This document shows, one piece after another, positions 1-18,080 of a DNA stretch of 64,000 nt (the stretch's first letter is position 1; the number at the start of each line of letters is the position of its first letter). The DNA comes from Anaeromyces robustus. Lineage: Eukaryota; Neocallimastigomycota; Neocallimastigomycetes; Neocallimastigales; Neocallimastigaceae. The DNA is taken from NCBI GenBank assembly GCA_002104895.1, contig MCFG01000268.1, forward strand, positions 31,371 through 95,370, written 5' to 3'. The notes beneath the pieces were generated by a model. The model ran no database searches, was not told where the DNA came from, and saw nothing but the letters and a program-made list of their open reading frames with translations. Made by a program: the position numbers and the translations under genes.

Positions 1-613
1 ATAAATAACCAACGTGACTTGAAAGTTCTCTAGCAACCTTAATGTTACCATCTTTAGTTCTTAAATTATAAACAGTACAAATATTATCTAAACCACCACA
101 AGCAACTAAATTTCTTGATGGTGAGTAAGCACAGGTCATAACCCATGAAGATCTAAGTGGAATAGCGTAAATTTTGTTTGTGCTGTATGTATCCCAACCA
201 ATTAATTTACCATCTTGGGAAGCACTAATTAAATGTTGGTTATCACTAGACCAATGCATAGCATAAATTTTGGCTAAGTGACCTTTTAAAGTACGACGAA
301 CTTTCATATCAACATGTGGTAATGATTCTAATTCACTAGCAACCTTTTTTACTATATATTATTCATAATTATAATATATGGAATAACAAAAATTTTAATA
401 TTTAGTTTTTTGTTTACTTATATTTAAATTATATCTATCTATCTATCTATATTTTTATTCATATATATTTTTAAAATAAAAAAAATAGAATCAATTATGT
501 ATTTTATACTTACAGTTAGTATCATATAAACTTAATTTCTTTTGTCTAATTTTTTCTTTTAAATGCTCAACCTCTTTACGGGTAAAAGCAATTCTTTCCA
601 TAATATCATTCAT
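1..613 (-). CDS. Heterotrimeric G protein subunit beta, N-terminal part
   Basis: WD40 beta subunit of heterotrimeric G proteins, which pairs with gamma and couples receptors to effectors at the plasma membrane. Exon 1 is 514-613 on the minus strand and encodes [10 protein letters not shown] followed by a short amphipathic helix, as expected for the N-terminal gamma-binding coiled coil. After an intron (352-513; donor GTAAGT, acceptor TAG) exon 2 runs from 351 to the left edge and reads [51 protein letters not shown] and [19 protein letters not shown]. These are nearly identical to blades 1-2 of animal and fungal G-beta. About 148 residues are visible; the rest lies outside the window. The intron carries an ATCT microsatellite. 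The start is the only ATG in frame that gives the usual N-terminal length. Family assignment is secure; which paralog is not known. Confidence 0.93.
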
Positions 614-663
614 TTTGGCTATTATTTCTATTTTTTATATTATTTTATATTAGTATATATTAT

Positions 664-750
664 TAGTAATCTATTTTTATTTTTATTTTTATTTTTATTT
701 TTATTTTTATTTTTATATTTATTTTTATATTTATATTATTTTATTTTATT
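664..750. repeat. (TTTTTA)n/(TTTTA)n microsatellite
   Basis: About eight TTTTTA units grade into TTTTATA and TTTTA units just upstream of the G-beta start codon. It is simple sequence with no coding potential. Confidence 0.85.
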
Positions 751-1941
751 TTATTTTATTTGATCTTTTTTAATTCACTATTTTTGATTAACTAGTTTGT
801 TGTTTATTATTTAATTTAAAATAATTTATTTACTATTTATTATTTATTATTTATTTTTTTATTTTTGCCGAGAAATTATTGTTAATTTATTTATAATTAA
901 ATTATTATTAATTGAATTATATTCCTATATATTCTATATAATATTTATTTTTATAATTTAACAGTTTTTTTTTTATTTCTCGAAAAATTTTCAATTAATT
1001 TCCTGTTTTCTTCTTTTATTATTTGTTCTATATACGTTATATATATTATTTATTATTTTTATTGGTGTTAATTTTGATTAATAATATAAAGGTCAATAAA
1101 ATATTTAAAGACTATTTTTTTGTTTATTGATTATATTGTTATTAATAAAAAACTTTTTGTTGCTTTATTTATATTTTTATATTTTTATTTTTTAGATTAT
1201 TATTATTTTCTTTTCGTTTAGAAATTAAAGTAATATATAAAGAAAAGTAAAAGTAAAAATAAAAAATATATTTACATTATTTAAATTATTTAAATTATTA
1301 AATATAGAGGATAGTATTTGCGATTGTTTAAATCTATTTAAATTATTTATTATTTTTTTGTGATTTTGTTGAGAAAAAAAAAGGATTAAATAGTAACGCT
1401 AACTTAAATATAATATTATGAACTTATATTTAAGTTATTAGCAAAAGTGAATCTTAAAAAAACTAAAAAAAAAATACACTATTCTTTTATTTTTTTTTAT
1501 TCTTTTAAAAGATCTATTAGTTTTTTTTCTTTTCTTTAATTTCTTTTTAAATTTTACTCAATAAATATACAAAAAAAAAACTTTTTTTTTTTTAAAAAGA
1601 AAAAAAAAATTTAAAAAATATTTTTTTTTATTTTTATTTTTTTTATACAATATAAATAAAAATAAAAATAATATATTGATTAATAAATGTATTAATTAAA
1701 AATAATATATTATATAAATAAATTATAATATAATGACAAATAAAGAGATGTTTATTATTAAATACATAATTAACATTATTAAATATTAAATATTAAATAT
1801 TATGAATATTATTAAATATTATAATTCATTATTTTTATTGTTATTAAATAATAAATAATAAATAATAAATAATAAATAATAAATATATTAATTGTTATTA
1901 TTTATTATTTATTATTTTATTATTTATAATTTATTATAGTG

Positions 1942-1976
<35 letters not shown>

Positions 1977-3509
1977 AAATATATATGAATCTTGATATTA
2001 ATTTTAATAATTAATTATTAAAAAAAAAGTTTTGAACTATTTAATCTAACATATCATATATTACAATATAGTATAACCTAGACAATATTCAATTTAAATA
2101 TATGATCATTATTAATTAGTATATATTAAAATCTAATGTGTTTATATATAATTTAATATATAATTATATTGTTCTTTTTTGTTTATTTTTATTACATTAA
2201 TTATATATATTTGATAAATAAAATTCTATTTGATTTTTATTGTAACATAATGATGTTCTATATTTAAATAAAAAAGTAGTACAAAAATAACATTTCTATA
2301 AATAAAATAATATTAATAATATATTAATAGAAAAAAAATAATATTAATATTAATATATAATAATATATATATTAATATATTATACAAAAAAAATTTTTTA
2401 TAATATTCTTATATTTACCAAAATAAGGATTATATATTTTTTACATATAAATGTAAATCATAATATATAATTTATTATATATATTATATATAATGTATAT
2501 TAATTATATAGAAAAATGTGATATAAATTATTAAAAATACTATATATGAAATATTTAATTTGTGTTGTAACACATAGTAATATAAGTAATATAATATAAT
2601 ATTAAATAAAGTTTTGAAACTAATTAAATTTTAATATATATTTTTTATTATTGGTTAGAATAAATATCACTTTAGAATATTAATTTTTATTACAAAAAAA
2701 AAAAATTTAATAAATAATCAAGTAATAAATGAATAAATGAATAAATAATAAAGTAATAAATAATTAATAATAATTAATAATAATTAATAATAATTAATAA
2801 TAAATAATAATAATTAATAATAAATAATAAAATTTTATTATATTATATATATTTAATATTTAATAAAGAAATCTTCATTTAATATTTATTATTTATAAAA
2901 AAAAAATTTTTTTATATTATTTTATTATTGTAAAAAAAAAATAAAAAATAAAAATAAAAAAAAAAAATTCTATAAAAACTTTATATAAAGTTTTTTTTAG
3001 TAATTAATGAAATTATTGAAGATGAAAAATTAAAACATTTTGAAATGTTTTATATAGAATAACAAATTAAATAATTGTAAAATATTAAATTTTTCATATT
3101 TAACAATTTGTTTATGGGATGTTTTTATAAATAGCAATATTCCATAATTTATTTAGTGTTATAGTGATAAACAAATAAATAAATAAAATAAAAAAAAAAA
3201 GAAGACTAATAGTAATTATAATAATTATAAATAATCATAGATAATAATTATTCAATAATAATAAATAATAAATAATAAATAATAAATGTTTCTTTTTAAT
3301 ATTTTATAATTAATAATTATTAATAAATAAATATATTATAATAAAGTTTTATATATTGATTAAGTATATTCTATTTTATCCCTTTAATATTAATTAAATT
3401 AATAAATAAATAAAAAATTAATAAATTTATAATTTATTAAATAAATTAATAATAATTAAATAAATTATTAATATATTATATTTTAAATAAATTTGTTTAA
3501 AAATAAAAT

Positions 3510-3660
3510 TATAATAAATAAATAAACAACTATATAAATAAATAAATAAAATAATACATAAATAAATAAATAAATAAAATAATACATAAATAAATAAATA
3601 AATAAATAAATAATAAATAATAAATAAATAAATAAATATATATATATAAATAAATAAAAC
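3510..3660. repeat. Interrupted (AAAT)n microsatellite
   Basis: AAAT units are interrupted by TAAT, ACAT and TATA variants. A minus-strand open frame across it is a repeat translation (FIYLFIYL-like) and not a gene. Confidence 0.8.
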
Positions 3661-6201
3661 AAAATAAAACAAAAACTTTTTATATTTTATAATTATTAAA
3701 TAATAATTAGTACTTAAATTTCATTATATATTGAATTTTGTAACCATCAAATCTAAGAGAATTATAATTCATTAATAATAATTAACTTTAAATCCATATG
3801 TATGTAAAGTTTAAAAAATAATAAATGATAAATAATAATAAATAATTAATTAGAATAATAGTTCAATTTAAATAATAATAGAAGAAAAATGAGATGCTTC
3901 CAAGACTTTTTAGTGATAATCATTTTAAGTAACTAATAATAATTAATGGATATAATTATTATGGATAATGGATTATTATTAAAATTATTAAAACTATGAA
4001 TAATGGATGACAATAATAATACTTATAATTAATAGTTTAAAAAAAGAAAAAAAAAACTTATTTTTATATATTATATGTATCCTATTATTAAATTAAGTAT
4101 TTTTTTTTTTTTTAAACAATTTTAATATAAATAATTAGAATTGATAATAATAATATTAATAATAATAATAATATAATAATATAATAATAATAAAATAATT
4201 TATTTAGTAACACGTTGAGATTGTGGAATATTATTATTTAAGATTATATATATTGTAATATATTACAATATACAATAATATTATTAATATTTGAATGTTT
4301 TTTTTTAATTTTGATTTAAATCAAAAACATAAAAAAGAAATAAAAGAAATTAAAAAAAGATAATCATTACACAAATTTAATGCAATATAAATATATATAT
4401 TTAAATATAAAGAAATATACGAAAGATATTGAAAAATATATTAATTACAATGAAGCAATGAAGTATAATTAATTTAATAATTTATTAATAAATTAAAAAT
4501 CAAGTATAATTGGAATATTAAAAAAAAATTTTAATTTATTTATAACTTTTAAAGTTTATTATACGATTTATTATGTAAAAAAGTTTTTTCTTTTTATTAC
4601 TATAAAAAAGTTTAATTAATATAAAATGAGAATTGTACAACTTTTTTTAAAAAAAATTGATATAAAATACATTTATAATTATAAAGTAATATATTGTCAT
4701 CATATATTATTATTTATTCAAACACAATTAAATATAAGTATGTTATTTTTAATAATTCACCATTTAATATAGATAATTAATTACAATATATTATAATATA
4801 TTATTATATATAATAATATATTAAAATTTTAATTACATCTTAACATTATTTAAATATTTTTTTTTTATGTTTTAAGAAATTATTAGTAAATTATTTACTA
4901 TGCAATATATATAAAATATAAAATATAAAATATAAAATAATAAATGAATTATTCATTAATTAATTAATTAATTAATAAAATTATAAATAAAATAATTCTA
5001 TTGTTAAGTTTTTTTTTAATTATTCTTTATAAGAAGGAAAAAAAAAGAAAGTGGTAAAAAAAAGTAGTTAAAATAAGGCATAAATTAAAATGTCAATAAA
5101 ATTATAAAAAATATATAATAAAATGAAACTTTTTTTGTATATAAAAAAGTTATTATGAATTATAGAGAAAAAAAATAAGAAATCAATATTTGGGGAAATC
5201 AAAAAAACAAACAAACAAACAAACAAAGAAAAAATTATCTTTATTTTTTACTATATTTTTTATTATTATTATTTAATGATTATTATTAGTGTTGTGTTAT
5301 TTAAAGAAATAAATAAAAACTTTTACATATACAAAGAAAATAGAAAATAATTTTTCATATGCTAAAATCTGCATAAAAAATAGAATTAAAAGTCTAAATC
5401 TAAATAATTGGTTTTAGTTATTTATTTATTTATTTATTTTTCTTTTTCTTTTTCTTTTTTCTTTTTTCTTTTTTTTTATTATTATTCATTTATTATGTGT
5501 ATTACAATCTAAACAAATAATATTTAAAGGTATTTATTCTAATAAAACTTAGTTTCATTATTCTAATAATAATTAATTATTATTTATGGTTGTTATTTAA
5601 TCAATATTTTTTTTATTATTTATAATTCTAATTTTCCATTATCATTATTATTATATATAATAATTATATTAAATAAATAAGTAAATGAATATTTTTATTA
5701 TATTTTTGACTTTCTTTCATTATATTTCTACTTCTATAACTTATTAAACATTTTCAGTTTTACAATATTAATAATATAAATTAAAATAGTAATTTTGTAT
5801 GTTTTTATTCATTTATTAGTTTTTATTAGAGCAGAATATGTAGAGGATATATATATATATTATAATAATAATTATTATTAGGATCATTTAAATATTATAT
5901 ATATAGTATATAAATCATAATAAAAGGTTAGATAACACTGCTTTGGTGGAATATCTTAAAAACATTTATAAATAAAAAAAAAAAAAAGTGTTATTTATTG
6001 TTATTGCCTTTTTTTATTATTAAGAAGATTAAATTAGAATTTCTTTTATATTCTTATTTATTAATTTATATTATTTTAATTATTATTTATAGACATTTTT
6101 AATATGAAAAAAAAAAAAGAATACATTTATATGCAAATTTGTATGTGGTATGTTTCAATGAATATATAAATTAATTTTGTATTGACTAAATTAGAATTTT
6201 T

Positions 6202-6472
<271 letters not shown>

Positions 6473-7581
6473 GATAAATTGGAATAAAATGTTAACATGA
6501 AAAAGGGTCTACATGTAAAAATGTATGAATTCTTTCTAAAAAAAGAAATAAAATAGCAAAATTTTTTTTTTAAATTTTGCCAACATACATTGATATAACC
6601 TAACATAAATTAAAAAATAAATATATAAATATGTCATTTAAATAATAATATTATCTATTTAAAATATTTAAATATTTAATTATTATAATATTTTAACTAT
6701 ACTATTTGTTCATCAAATTATATATATACATTTATATTAATTAATTATTATTATATATCTATATCTATATATATATCTATCTATATAAATAAATAAAAAG
6801 AATTTTATATTAAAACTTGATTAAAAGGCAACAAACTTTTATTTTATTCTATTTAACATTGATAATAATTTTTATTATTAAAGATTTGAAAAAATAAAAA
6901 GCTAATTATTTATTAATTTATTTTTTTAAATATTAACATAACATAACATAAGATAATATAGCATAAGATAATATAACATAACATAACATAACATAACATA
7001 ACATAAAAAAACAAATTCTTATGTAATAATAATTATTAAAATGAAAAATGATATAAAATAGTTTAAAGTATTTTTTATATTTTATAATGAATTTTATTTT
7101 TAATTATTTTTATTTGTATTTATTTTTGAGTTTTTATTTTTCTTTTCTATTTTATACTGAATTCGTCTAAATATTTTATAATTTATTATAATTTATTATT
7201 TATTATTTATTTATTATTAATGGATAATTATTTTGAAGTTGATTTAAATATTAATTATATATTTATAAAAAAAAAAAAGAATAATAGAATAAAACAAAGG
7301 AAACAGATTAAAATATTAAAAAAATAAAAGGTAAATGAGCAAAGAAAAATTGAAAAATTGAAAAAAAAAATTTTTTTTTTATATTTAATGATATAAAAGT
7401 AATAAATATATATATATATATATGCATAAAAAAATGTATAGGTATGTATATATAAGATAAATAAAATTGTATTAAATAATGTATTATTAAAATAATAGAT
7501 TTTTTTTCTTTTTTCTAAAAATAAATAAATTATGATGATATATGAAATAATAATAATAAAGAAAAAAAAAAGAGATAAAAT

Positions 7582-7583
<2 letters not shown>

Positions 7584-7621
<38 letters not shown>
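7584..7621. repeat. Poly(T) tract of 38
   Basis: Uninterrupted T run about 145 bp downstream of the stop codon of the minus-strand TRF4-like gene, so it reads as poly(A) on that gene's strand. It may lie in or just past its 3' end. Confidence 0.9.
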
Positions 7622-7626
<5 letters not shown>

Positions 7627-7765
7627 TTTTTGTTTTGATATAATTATATATATATTAATTCTTATTTTATATTATATAAATATATTTTTATTTTTATTAT
7701 TTTTTTTTTTTTTAATTTTTTTTTTATTTTTATATTATTAATTATTTTTTCTTATATTATTTTAT

Positions 7766-11023
<3,258 letters not shown>

Positions 11024-12401
11024 TTTAACTTAATAAATATTTATTTGAAAATTATTATATAATTGTATTGAAATTCTTTTTTTTTTTTTTAAATAAAGAG
11101 GATAATCTTTTTTTTAGTATATTCTATATTCTATTTGACAGATTTAATTTAAAATTTATTTTAGATAAAAAGTGATAATAAAAAAAAGGACATAAAAAAA
11201 ATAAAATCTATTTCATTTTAATCTATATTTTTTAATAAAATGAAAATCTCTATTATTATTATATATAAATAAATAAAAAAAATTAAAAGAAAAACATGGT
11301 ATATTATATAGATTTTAAAATTGAATTTCTAATTTTTAATATTTGAAATTAAGCATTTTTATAAATAAAATATATAAAAAAAAAGATATAAAAATTTTTG
11401 ATAATAAATAAAAAAAATTAAATAATTAAAATGTTAATCATTTAATAATTAAAAAAAAAAATTTTTTTTTTTTATTCTTTTTTATTATTTTATTATTTTT
11501 TAATAATTTGAAATTTTAATTTTGATTTTTTTTTTTTTTTGATTTTTTGATTATAAAATTAATACATTTAATTTAATACAAATTTATTATTATTATTTAT
11601 TATTTATTCATTTATTTATTATTAAAAATATTAAAAAAAATTTTTTATTAATTTTTAAAATTTAAAGATTTAAAAAATGTAATAATAATAAAAAAAAAAA
11701 AAAAAAAAAAAATCAAAATTAAAAATAAAATTTTGATTGGTTAGAATAATTTTTTTTTAAAAAATATTTTATTTAAAAGAAAAAAAAATTTACTAATAAA
11801 AAACAAAAGAACAAAATTATTAATTATAATATTTTATAATAAATAATAAATAATAATAAATAATAATTAATAATAATAAATAATTAATAATTAATAATAA
11901 TAATAATAATAAATATTATTTAATAAAAAAATTTATTTTATATATTTTATTATTATAAACGTTATTTATTATAAAGAATAATATTATATCATTAGTATAT
12001 TTTTATTTATACCATTTAATTATTATGAAATTATATAGAAATTTAAATTGAATTTTTAATTTATTTATTAAATACTTTATTTATCTCTATTTTATATATT
12101 TTTTTTATCATTTATAATATAATACATGAATAAAACTTTGTAATATATGATTATTAAAAATAAAAAAATTAATATATTATGAATTTAATGAATGGAAATG
12201 TAATTAAAAAAAATTTGTAATTGAAATAAAATATGTTATAAAAAGGCAATTTCTTTTTTTTTCTTCTGTAATAATATAAAATTATGTATTTGTTTTTATA
12301 CTTTTGCTTTTCATATTCTATTTATTTTTGATTTGCTTTTTTTTTTTAATATGGATATATATATAAACTTTTTAATAGATTTATATATAAAATTAAAAAG
12401 C
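11024..12401. other. Intergenic AT-rich DNA, TRF4-like promoter
   Basis: This is the upstream region of the TRF4-like gene and the 3' flank of the small gene at 12402. It holds poly(A)/poly(T) runs, an AAT/TAATAA array near 11830-11920 and an inverted CCAAT pentamer (ATTGG) at 11736-11740. Nothing in it looks coding. Confidence 0.6.
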
Positions 12402-12944
12402 TTAATTAATAATTCCTGGTGCTGGTTTATAAGTTTTCTTTTTATACATTAAATCAACATAATCAACTCTTCCCTATTAAGTTTTATTAAAAAATATATA
12501 TTTTATTATTTAAAAATAAAAAAAAAAGATACAATTATTATTATTATAATTATTATTATTATTATTATAATTATTATTATTATTATTATTATTTTTTTTA
12601 TTATATCATATTATAGTTATAAATTTTACTTGTAATCCCGGATATTTTTGTTCATGTTTTTCAACACTAGTCATTTTTCTTTGTTTTTGCATTTGACGGA
12701 ATGAAGATACTGGTCCATCATTCATAATATCATCATTATTTTCTTGGTTTTCATTTTCAATAGTTGATTTTTTATTGTTATTTTTCTTATTCATTCTTTC
12801 TTGTTTCTTTTTACGACTTTCTTCTAATTTTTTCATTTTTAATTCTAAAGCTGAATTATCACTACCCATAGAATTTTTAGCAATTTTTAACTTTTCTTTT
12901 TCTTTTCTTGAAATTCTCTTATAAAGTTTTGCGTTTTTACCCAT
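12402..12944 (-). CDS. Small Lys/Glu-rich conserved-looking protein, unrecognised
   Basis: Two exons on the minus strand, 12630-12944 and 12402-12473, join in phase 0 (donor GTAAAA, acceptor TAG) to give 128 residues. The N-terminus MGKNAKLYKRISRKEKEK is strongly basic, the middle is a Lys/Glu/Asn-rich helix, and the C-terminus PGLQ-GRVDYVDLMYKKKTY looks like a compact conserved motif. Small proteins starting MGK-x-K-x-x-K-R are often nucleolar, and the neighbours act in RNA processing and 60S assembly, so a nucleolar role is a reasonable guess but only inference. I do not recognise the family. The exon 1 frame reads on for seven codons into the intron, so a naive gene call would miss the conserved C-terminus. 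Confidence 0.75.
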
Positions 12945-13586
12945 TTTTATTATTTTATTTTATTTTATTTATTTTATTTTTTTTATTTTACAAATATTAG
13001 TATAATGAAATTTGATATTAAATGAAATTAAATAATATAAATATTTTCTATTATTAAATAATATAAAATATTTTTTAATGGATATATTAGAAAAATATTA
13101 AAATTTCCTTTATTTTATTTTTATATAAATGTAAAAAAAAAATAAAAATAAAAAAAAAAGTTTTTATATAATCAATCTATTTGACAAATTTTTAATTTTT
13201 AATTTTAAATTTTATTTTATTTATTTAATGATTTATTAATTAATATATATATTATATTTTATAATTATATTTTATAATTATTATTATTATAAGTTAAATT
13301 TTTAGAGTATAATTTTAAAAAAATGATTGGATAAAAAATTATTTTTTATAATTAATAATATTATTTAGATGAAAAGAATTTTTTTTTTATTTTATATTTT
13401 AACAGGTTAAGAGGAATTAAATAAAAAAGAAATTTCATTTTAATTTCATTTAAATTTATTTTTTTTTTAATTTAAATATTAATTATAATACCCTTCCTCT
13501 ATTTAAAATTTTAAATTTTTAATTTTTAAGAATTTCAATAATATTTTTTTATTTTTCATAATATTTCTATTTTTATTATATCAAAA
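12945..13586. promoter_or_regulatory. Divergent promoter region between two small genes
   Basis: 642 bp between two start codons facing away from each other, so it must carry both promoters. It is A/T-rich with T-tracts on each flank and one ATTGG pentamer at 13326-13330. No other motif can be supported. Confidence 0.5.
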
Positions 13587-14458
13587 ATGTCATTAGCTTT
13601 ATCCAAAAAAGGTGATTTTTATTAAATAGGTTTAATAAAATATTATTATATAATCAATAATTAAAATATATTTATATTTTTTTTATTTTTTATTATATAT
13701 ATATATAAAGCTTTAAATCAACTTTTAAAAGATAATAAAAAAAAAAGTAAAATAAATACTACATCAACTAAACCATTAACTAAAAAAATTAATGATAGTT
13801 TAGCTAATAAGGAGATAAAAGATAGTTCTATTCCAACAGTAACAGCTAAAAAAATTAAAAAAAAGAAGTCTATTGCAGGAACAGCTTCAAGTTTAAGAAA
13901 ATTTAAAAAAAACCAAATAAAACAAAATATTGAATATAAAGAAAGAGAAAGATATATTGAAGAAGTTTCAATTAACCCTTTAAGTATGTTTTATTTTTTT
14001 TTTCTTTTATAATATACATATACATATACATATACATATATTTTAAAAGCATTTATTTCTTTCAATAGTAAAAAGAGAAGATAAAGTTTATTAATTTCAA
14101 AATTTATATCTATCAAACTATTAATATTAATAATTGTTAGAACGTCTTGAAAGAGAAGCTGACATAGAGGCAGAAAATGAAGATTTAAATTTCTCATATT
14201 TCACTACTTCTTTATCTTCAGATAAACAAAAGGATAATATAAAAGAGGTAAAAATTTATAATTTAAAATAAGAATATATATATATTTTTCAAATAATAAA
14301 AGTTATATATATATTGGAAAACAACATTATTAATATTATATATATATCTTTACTTTTCTTAATTTTTATAGATTTTAAGTTATATGAAGAAAGAAAAGAA
14401 AGGAAAACCAAAGAATATTGAAAAGGATGATGATTATTACAATAATGATTCTGATTAA
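13587..14458 (+). CDS. Small basic protein; weak resemblance to RPS19-binding protein 1 (AROS)
   Basis: Four exons: 13587-13611 (25 nt), 13711-13983, 14141-14247 and 14372-14458. All junction phases agree and give 163 residues ending in DDDYYNNDSD. The protein starts MSLALSKKALNQLLKDNKK, has a Lys-rich middle, then a Glu/Arg-rich helix and the segment ENEDLNFSYFTTSLSSD followed by ILSYMKKEKKGK. That order (Leu-rich start, basic helix, N-L-x-F-x-T segment, basic tail) resembles AROS/RPS19BP1, a small-subunit processome factor, but the likeness is from memory and weak. The gene structure is well supported and the function is not. It shares a divergent promoter with the gene at 12402-12944. Confidence 0.72.
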
Positions 14459-15138
14459 ATTATTTATAATTAAAATCATATATTAAAACTATTTTATTAT
14501 TCATTATTAAAATTAATTTATTATAATTTTTTTAGAAATTTCATTTTTAATTAAAAACAATTATATAATTTCATTTTAATTTATATTATATATATAAATT
14601 TATCGTTTATAAAAATGTAAATGTATTTTCATAAAACTTTAAAAAAAAAAAAGAATATAATTTATTTATTAGATAATAATATAATACAATAAAATAATAG
14701 AAAATAAATATAAAATGCAATAAACATATTTTTTTTTTAAATTTTTCCAAAATGTAATTTATGGTAAAAGTAATAATTGTTTGTTAAGTGTTCATTGTTA
14801 CTGCTAGTTTTTTTTGAAATTTAAAAATTTAATTTTGATTGGAGAATAATAATAAAAATTGTTGATTTTTTTTTTATTTTAAAATAATTTTTAATTTTTT
14901 AAATTTTTTATTTTTTAAAAATTTTGTAATTAAATATTTAATAATATTATATATATTAAAATAATAAAATATATATATTTTATTGAATATAATTATAATT
15001 TTAACATTGTTGAACATTTCTTCTTATTATATACCTTTTTTATTAATAATAATAATAAATAATAATAAATAAATTTTTACAACAAAATTCATTTAATTAT
15101 TAATAAATAAATAGTAAATAAATAAAAAAAAATAAAAA
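14459..15138. other. Intergenic DNA, Notchless promoter
   Basis: A/T-rich with T-tracts, an ATTGG pentamer at 14838-14842 about 300 bp upstream of the start, and an AATAAT run just before it. Nothing else is seen. Confidence 0.5.
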
Positions 15139-16775
15139 ATGGGTGAGACGAAATTCCATGAAAAGAGACCATTAAATCCTAATGCAAAAAATGCTGCCCC
15201 AGAAGAAGAAAAACCAGAAGGTCATATTGTAGCTCAATTCCAAAGTGCTGAAGGAGACTTTGAAACTCCAGCTTTAAATTTACCAATTGCTACAACTACT
15301 GAAGAATTACAACTTTTATTAAATCAATTATTAAATCAAGAAGTAATTATATAAAATTTAATTTATAATGAATTAGAATTAATTTTTTTTTTCATATATA
15401 TTGATTTTTATTTATAAGAAATATAAAATTAAGAATAATATAATCAATTAAATTAAAAATACATACTTAGAATTAAATAAAAAAAAAGAAAAAAGAAAAA
15501 AGAAATATATATAAATTTTTTTTTTTTAAAATTCATTATCGAGTAATCCAAATTTCAATTAATTTTTATATTAAGAAATTTTATAATTCAATTAAATATG
15601 AAATTTTAGCAAGAATTAATAATAATTATAGTAAAGTTAATATAAAAATGTAAAGAAAAAAAAATAACAGTTATTAATTTTAAATTATTATTTTAATTAT
15701 TAAATTAATACTATTAGGATGATCCATTACCATATTCATTCTTTGTTGACGAACAAGAAGTAGTTTCAGGAATTTATAAAGATGTTATTAAAGGTCAAAA
15801 TAAATCAACAGAAAACGTTATTAAAATTTTATATCAACCACAAGCTATATTTAAAGTTAGAGCTGTTACTCGTTGTTCTTCAACTTTATCTGGTAAAATA
15901 TCTGAAATTATAATTAGTTTTTTTATAATAATAATAATATTATTATTATGTCATTTTAATAGTGGAAATGACTCGTTTTTTTTTTTTAATAATTACAAAT
16001 TAACTAATATACATAATCTTCTTTATTTATATTATAATTTATATTAATAATTTCAAAAAATTTTTTTTTATTCATATAATATATTTAAAAAGGTCATACT
16101 GAAGCAATATTATCAGTTGTTTTCAGTCCTGACGGTACTCAATTAGCTTCAGGATCTGGTAAGAATTTTAAATAAATATATTGTTATTATTATTATTTTT
16201 TATTAAAAAAAAAAAAAAAAAGAGTAATAGTATAGTTTCTATATAATCATTTTATATCTATTATAAATTTTTTTTTTTCGTTTTTACAATATATATTCTT
16301 TTAAATATTTATATTAAACTGCTCTATATATATAATTATAATTATAATACAATAACGAAAAATAACAATAACAACAATACCATAATTATAACAATAAATT
16401 GTAAATTATTTTACATAATTTTATAAATATATAAATATATAAAAATAATCAAAACAAAAACAAAAATAAAAACAAACAAACAAACAAAAATATTATAGGT
16501 GATAAAACTGTTAGAATTTGGGATTTAAATACTGAAACTCCACAATTTACTTTAACTGGTCACACTAATTGGGTTGAAACTGTTGCATGGTCACCAGATG
16601 GTAGTATATTAGCTTCTGGTGGTATGGATAAAACGGTATTAAGAATTTTTATATTTATAATTATTTATTAATATTAATATTATTATTTTATTATTTTATT
16701 TTTAATTGTCTGATTTATATTAATATATTTTATATACTTATAATTTTTATTTATTTATTTATTTATTTGTTATTA

Positions 16776-16814
<39 letters not shown>

Positions 16815-18041
16815 AATTATTAATTATTAATTATTAATTATTAATTATTAATTATTAATTATTAATTATCATCATCATCATCATCATCATCATAATCATT
16901 ATTATTTATATTTAATTTTATAGATAAGACTTTGGAATCCAAAAACTGGTAAAGCTATTGGTGATGCACTTAAAGCTCATAAAAATTGTATTACAAGTAT
17001 ATCATGGGAACCAATGCATAGTAATGCTGAATGTAATAGATTTGCTAGTTCATCAAAAGATGGTACAGTAAAAATTTGGGATGCAAAAACAAGAAGAGTC
17101 TTAATGACTTTTGGATCACATACTGCACCAGTAATGTGTGTTAAATGGGGTGGTGAAGGATTAATATATTCTGCATCAAGAGATAAAACTATTAAAGTTT
17201 GGGATGCTAAAGATGTAAGTTATATATAATATATATATAATATATATATATCCTAATAAAAACTAACAATATCAATAACTATAACAATAACAATAATAAT
17301 AACAACACTAATAATAATAATTAAAATCATTTTGATAAATAAATTAAATAATTAATTATAAAAAAATTTTTTTTCATCTTTTTTTTTTTTTTTTTTTATT
17401 TTAGGGAAAACTTGTTAGATCATTAGATGGTCATGGTCATTGGGTTAATCATCTTGCTTTAAGTACTGAATTTATACTTAGAACTGGTTGTTTCGATCAT
17501 AAAGGAACTACTTATTCCACTAAAGAAGCTGGTAATTTAATTTAATTTAATTTAAATTATTTTATTTATTTAATATTTATAATTATACGTGTATAATACT
17601 TATTCATAATTTCATTATATATTGTATTATTAAATTATTGATTTTTTTTTTTGCTTTCATTTAAATAATTTAGCACAACAAGCTGCACTTCAAAGATATT
17701 TAGATGCTAAGAAAAAAGAACCAGAAAGATTAGTTTCATGTTCTGATGATTTTACTATGTTCTTATGGGAACCATTTAAAAATAAGAGACCAATTGCTAG
17801 AATGACTGGTATTTTTTTTTTTTTTTTTATATAAATATATATAATTAAATTTATTTAAAATATAAAAATAATTAAACATTTTTATTAATGTTAATATTAT
17901 GCTTATAATTATTTAATTATTATTTATTAGGTCATCAACAAGCTGTTAATCATGTTAGTTATTCACCTGATGGTCGTTTAATTGCTAGTGCTAGTTTTGA
18001 TAAATCTATTAAATTATGGGATGGTAAAACTGGAAAGTAAG

Positions 18042-18080
<39 letters not shown>

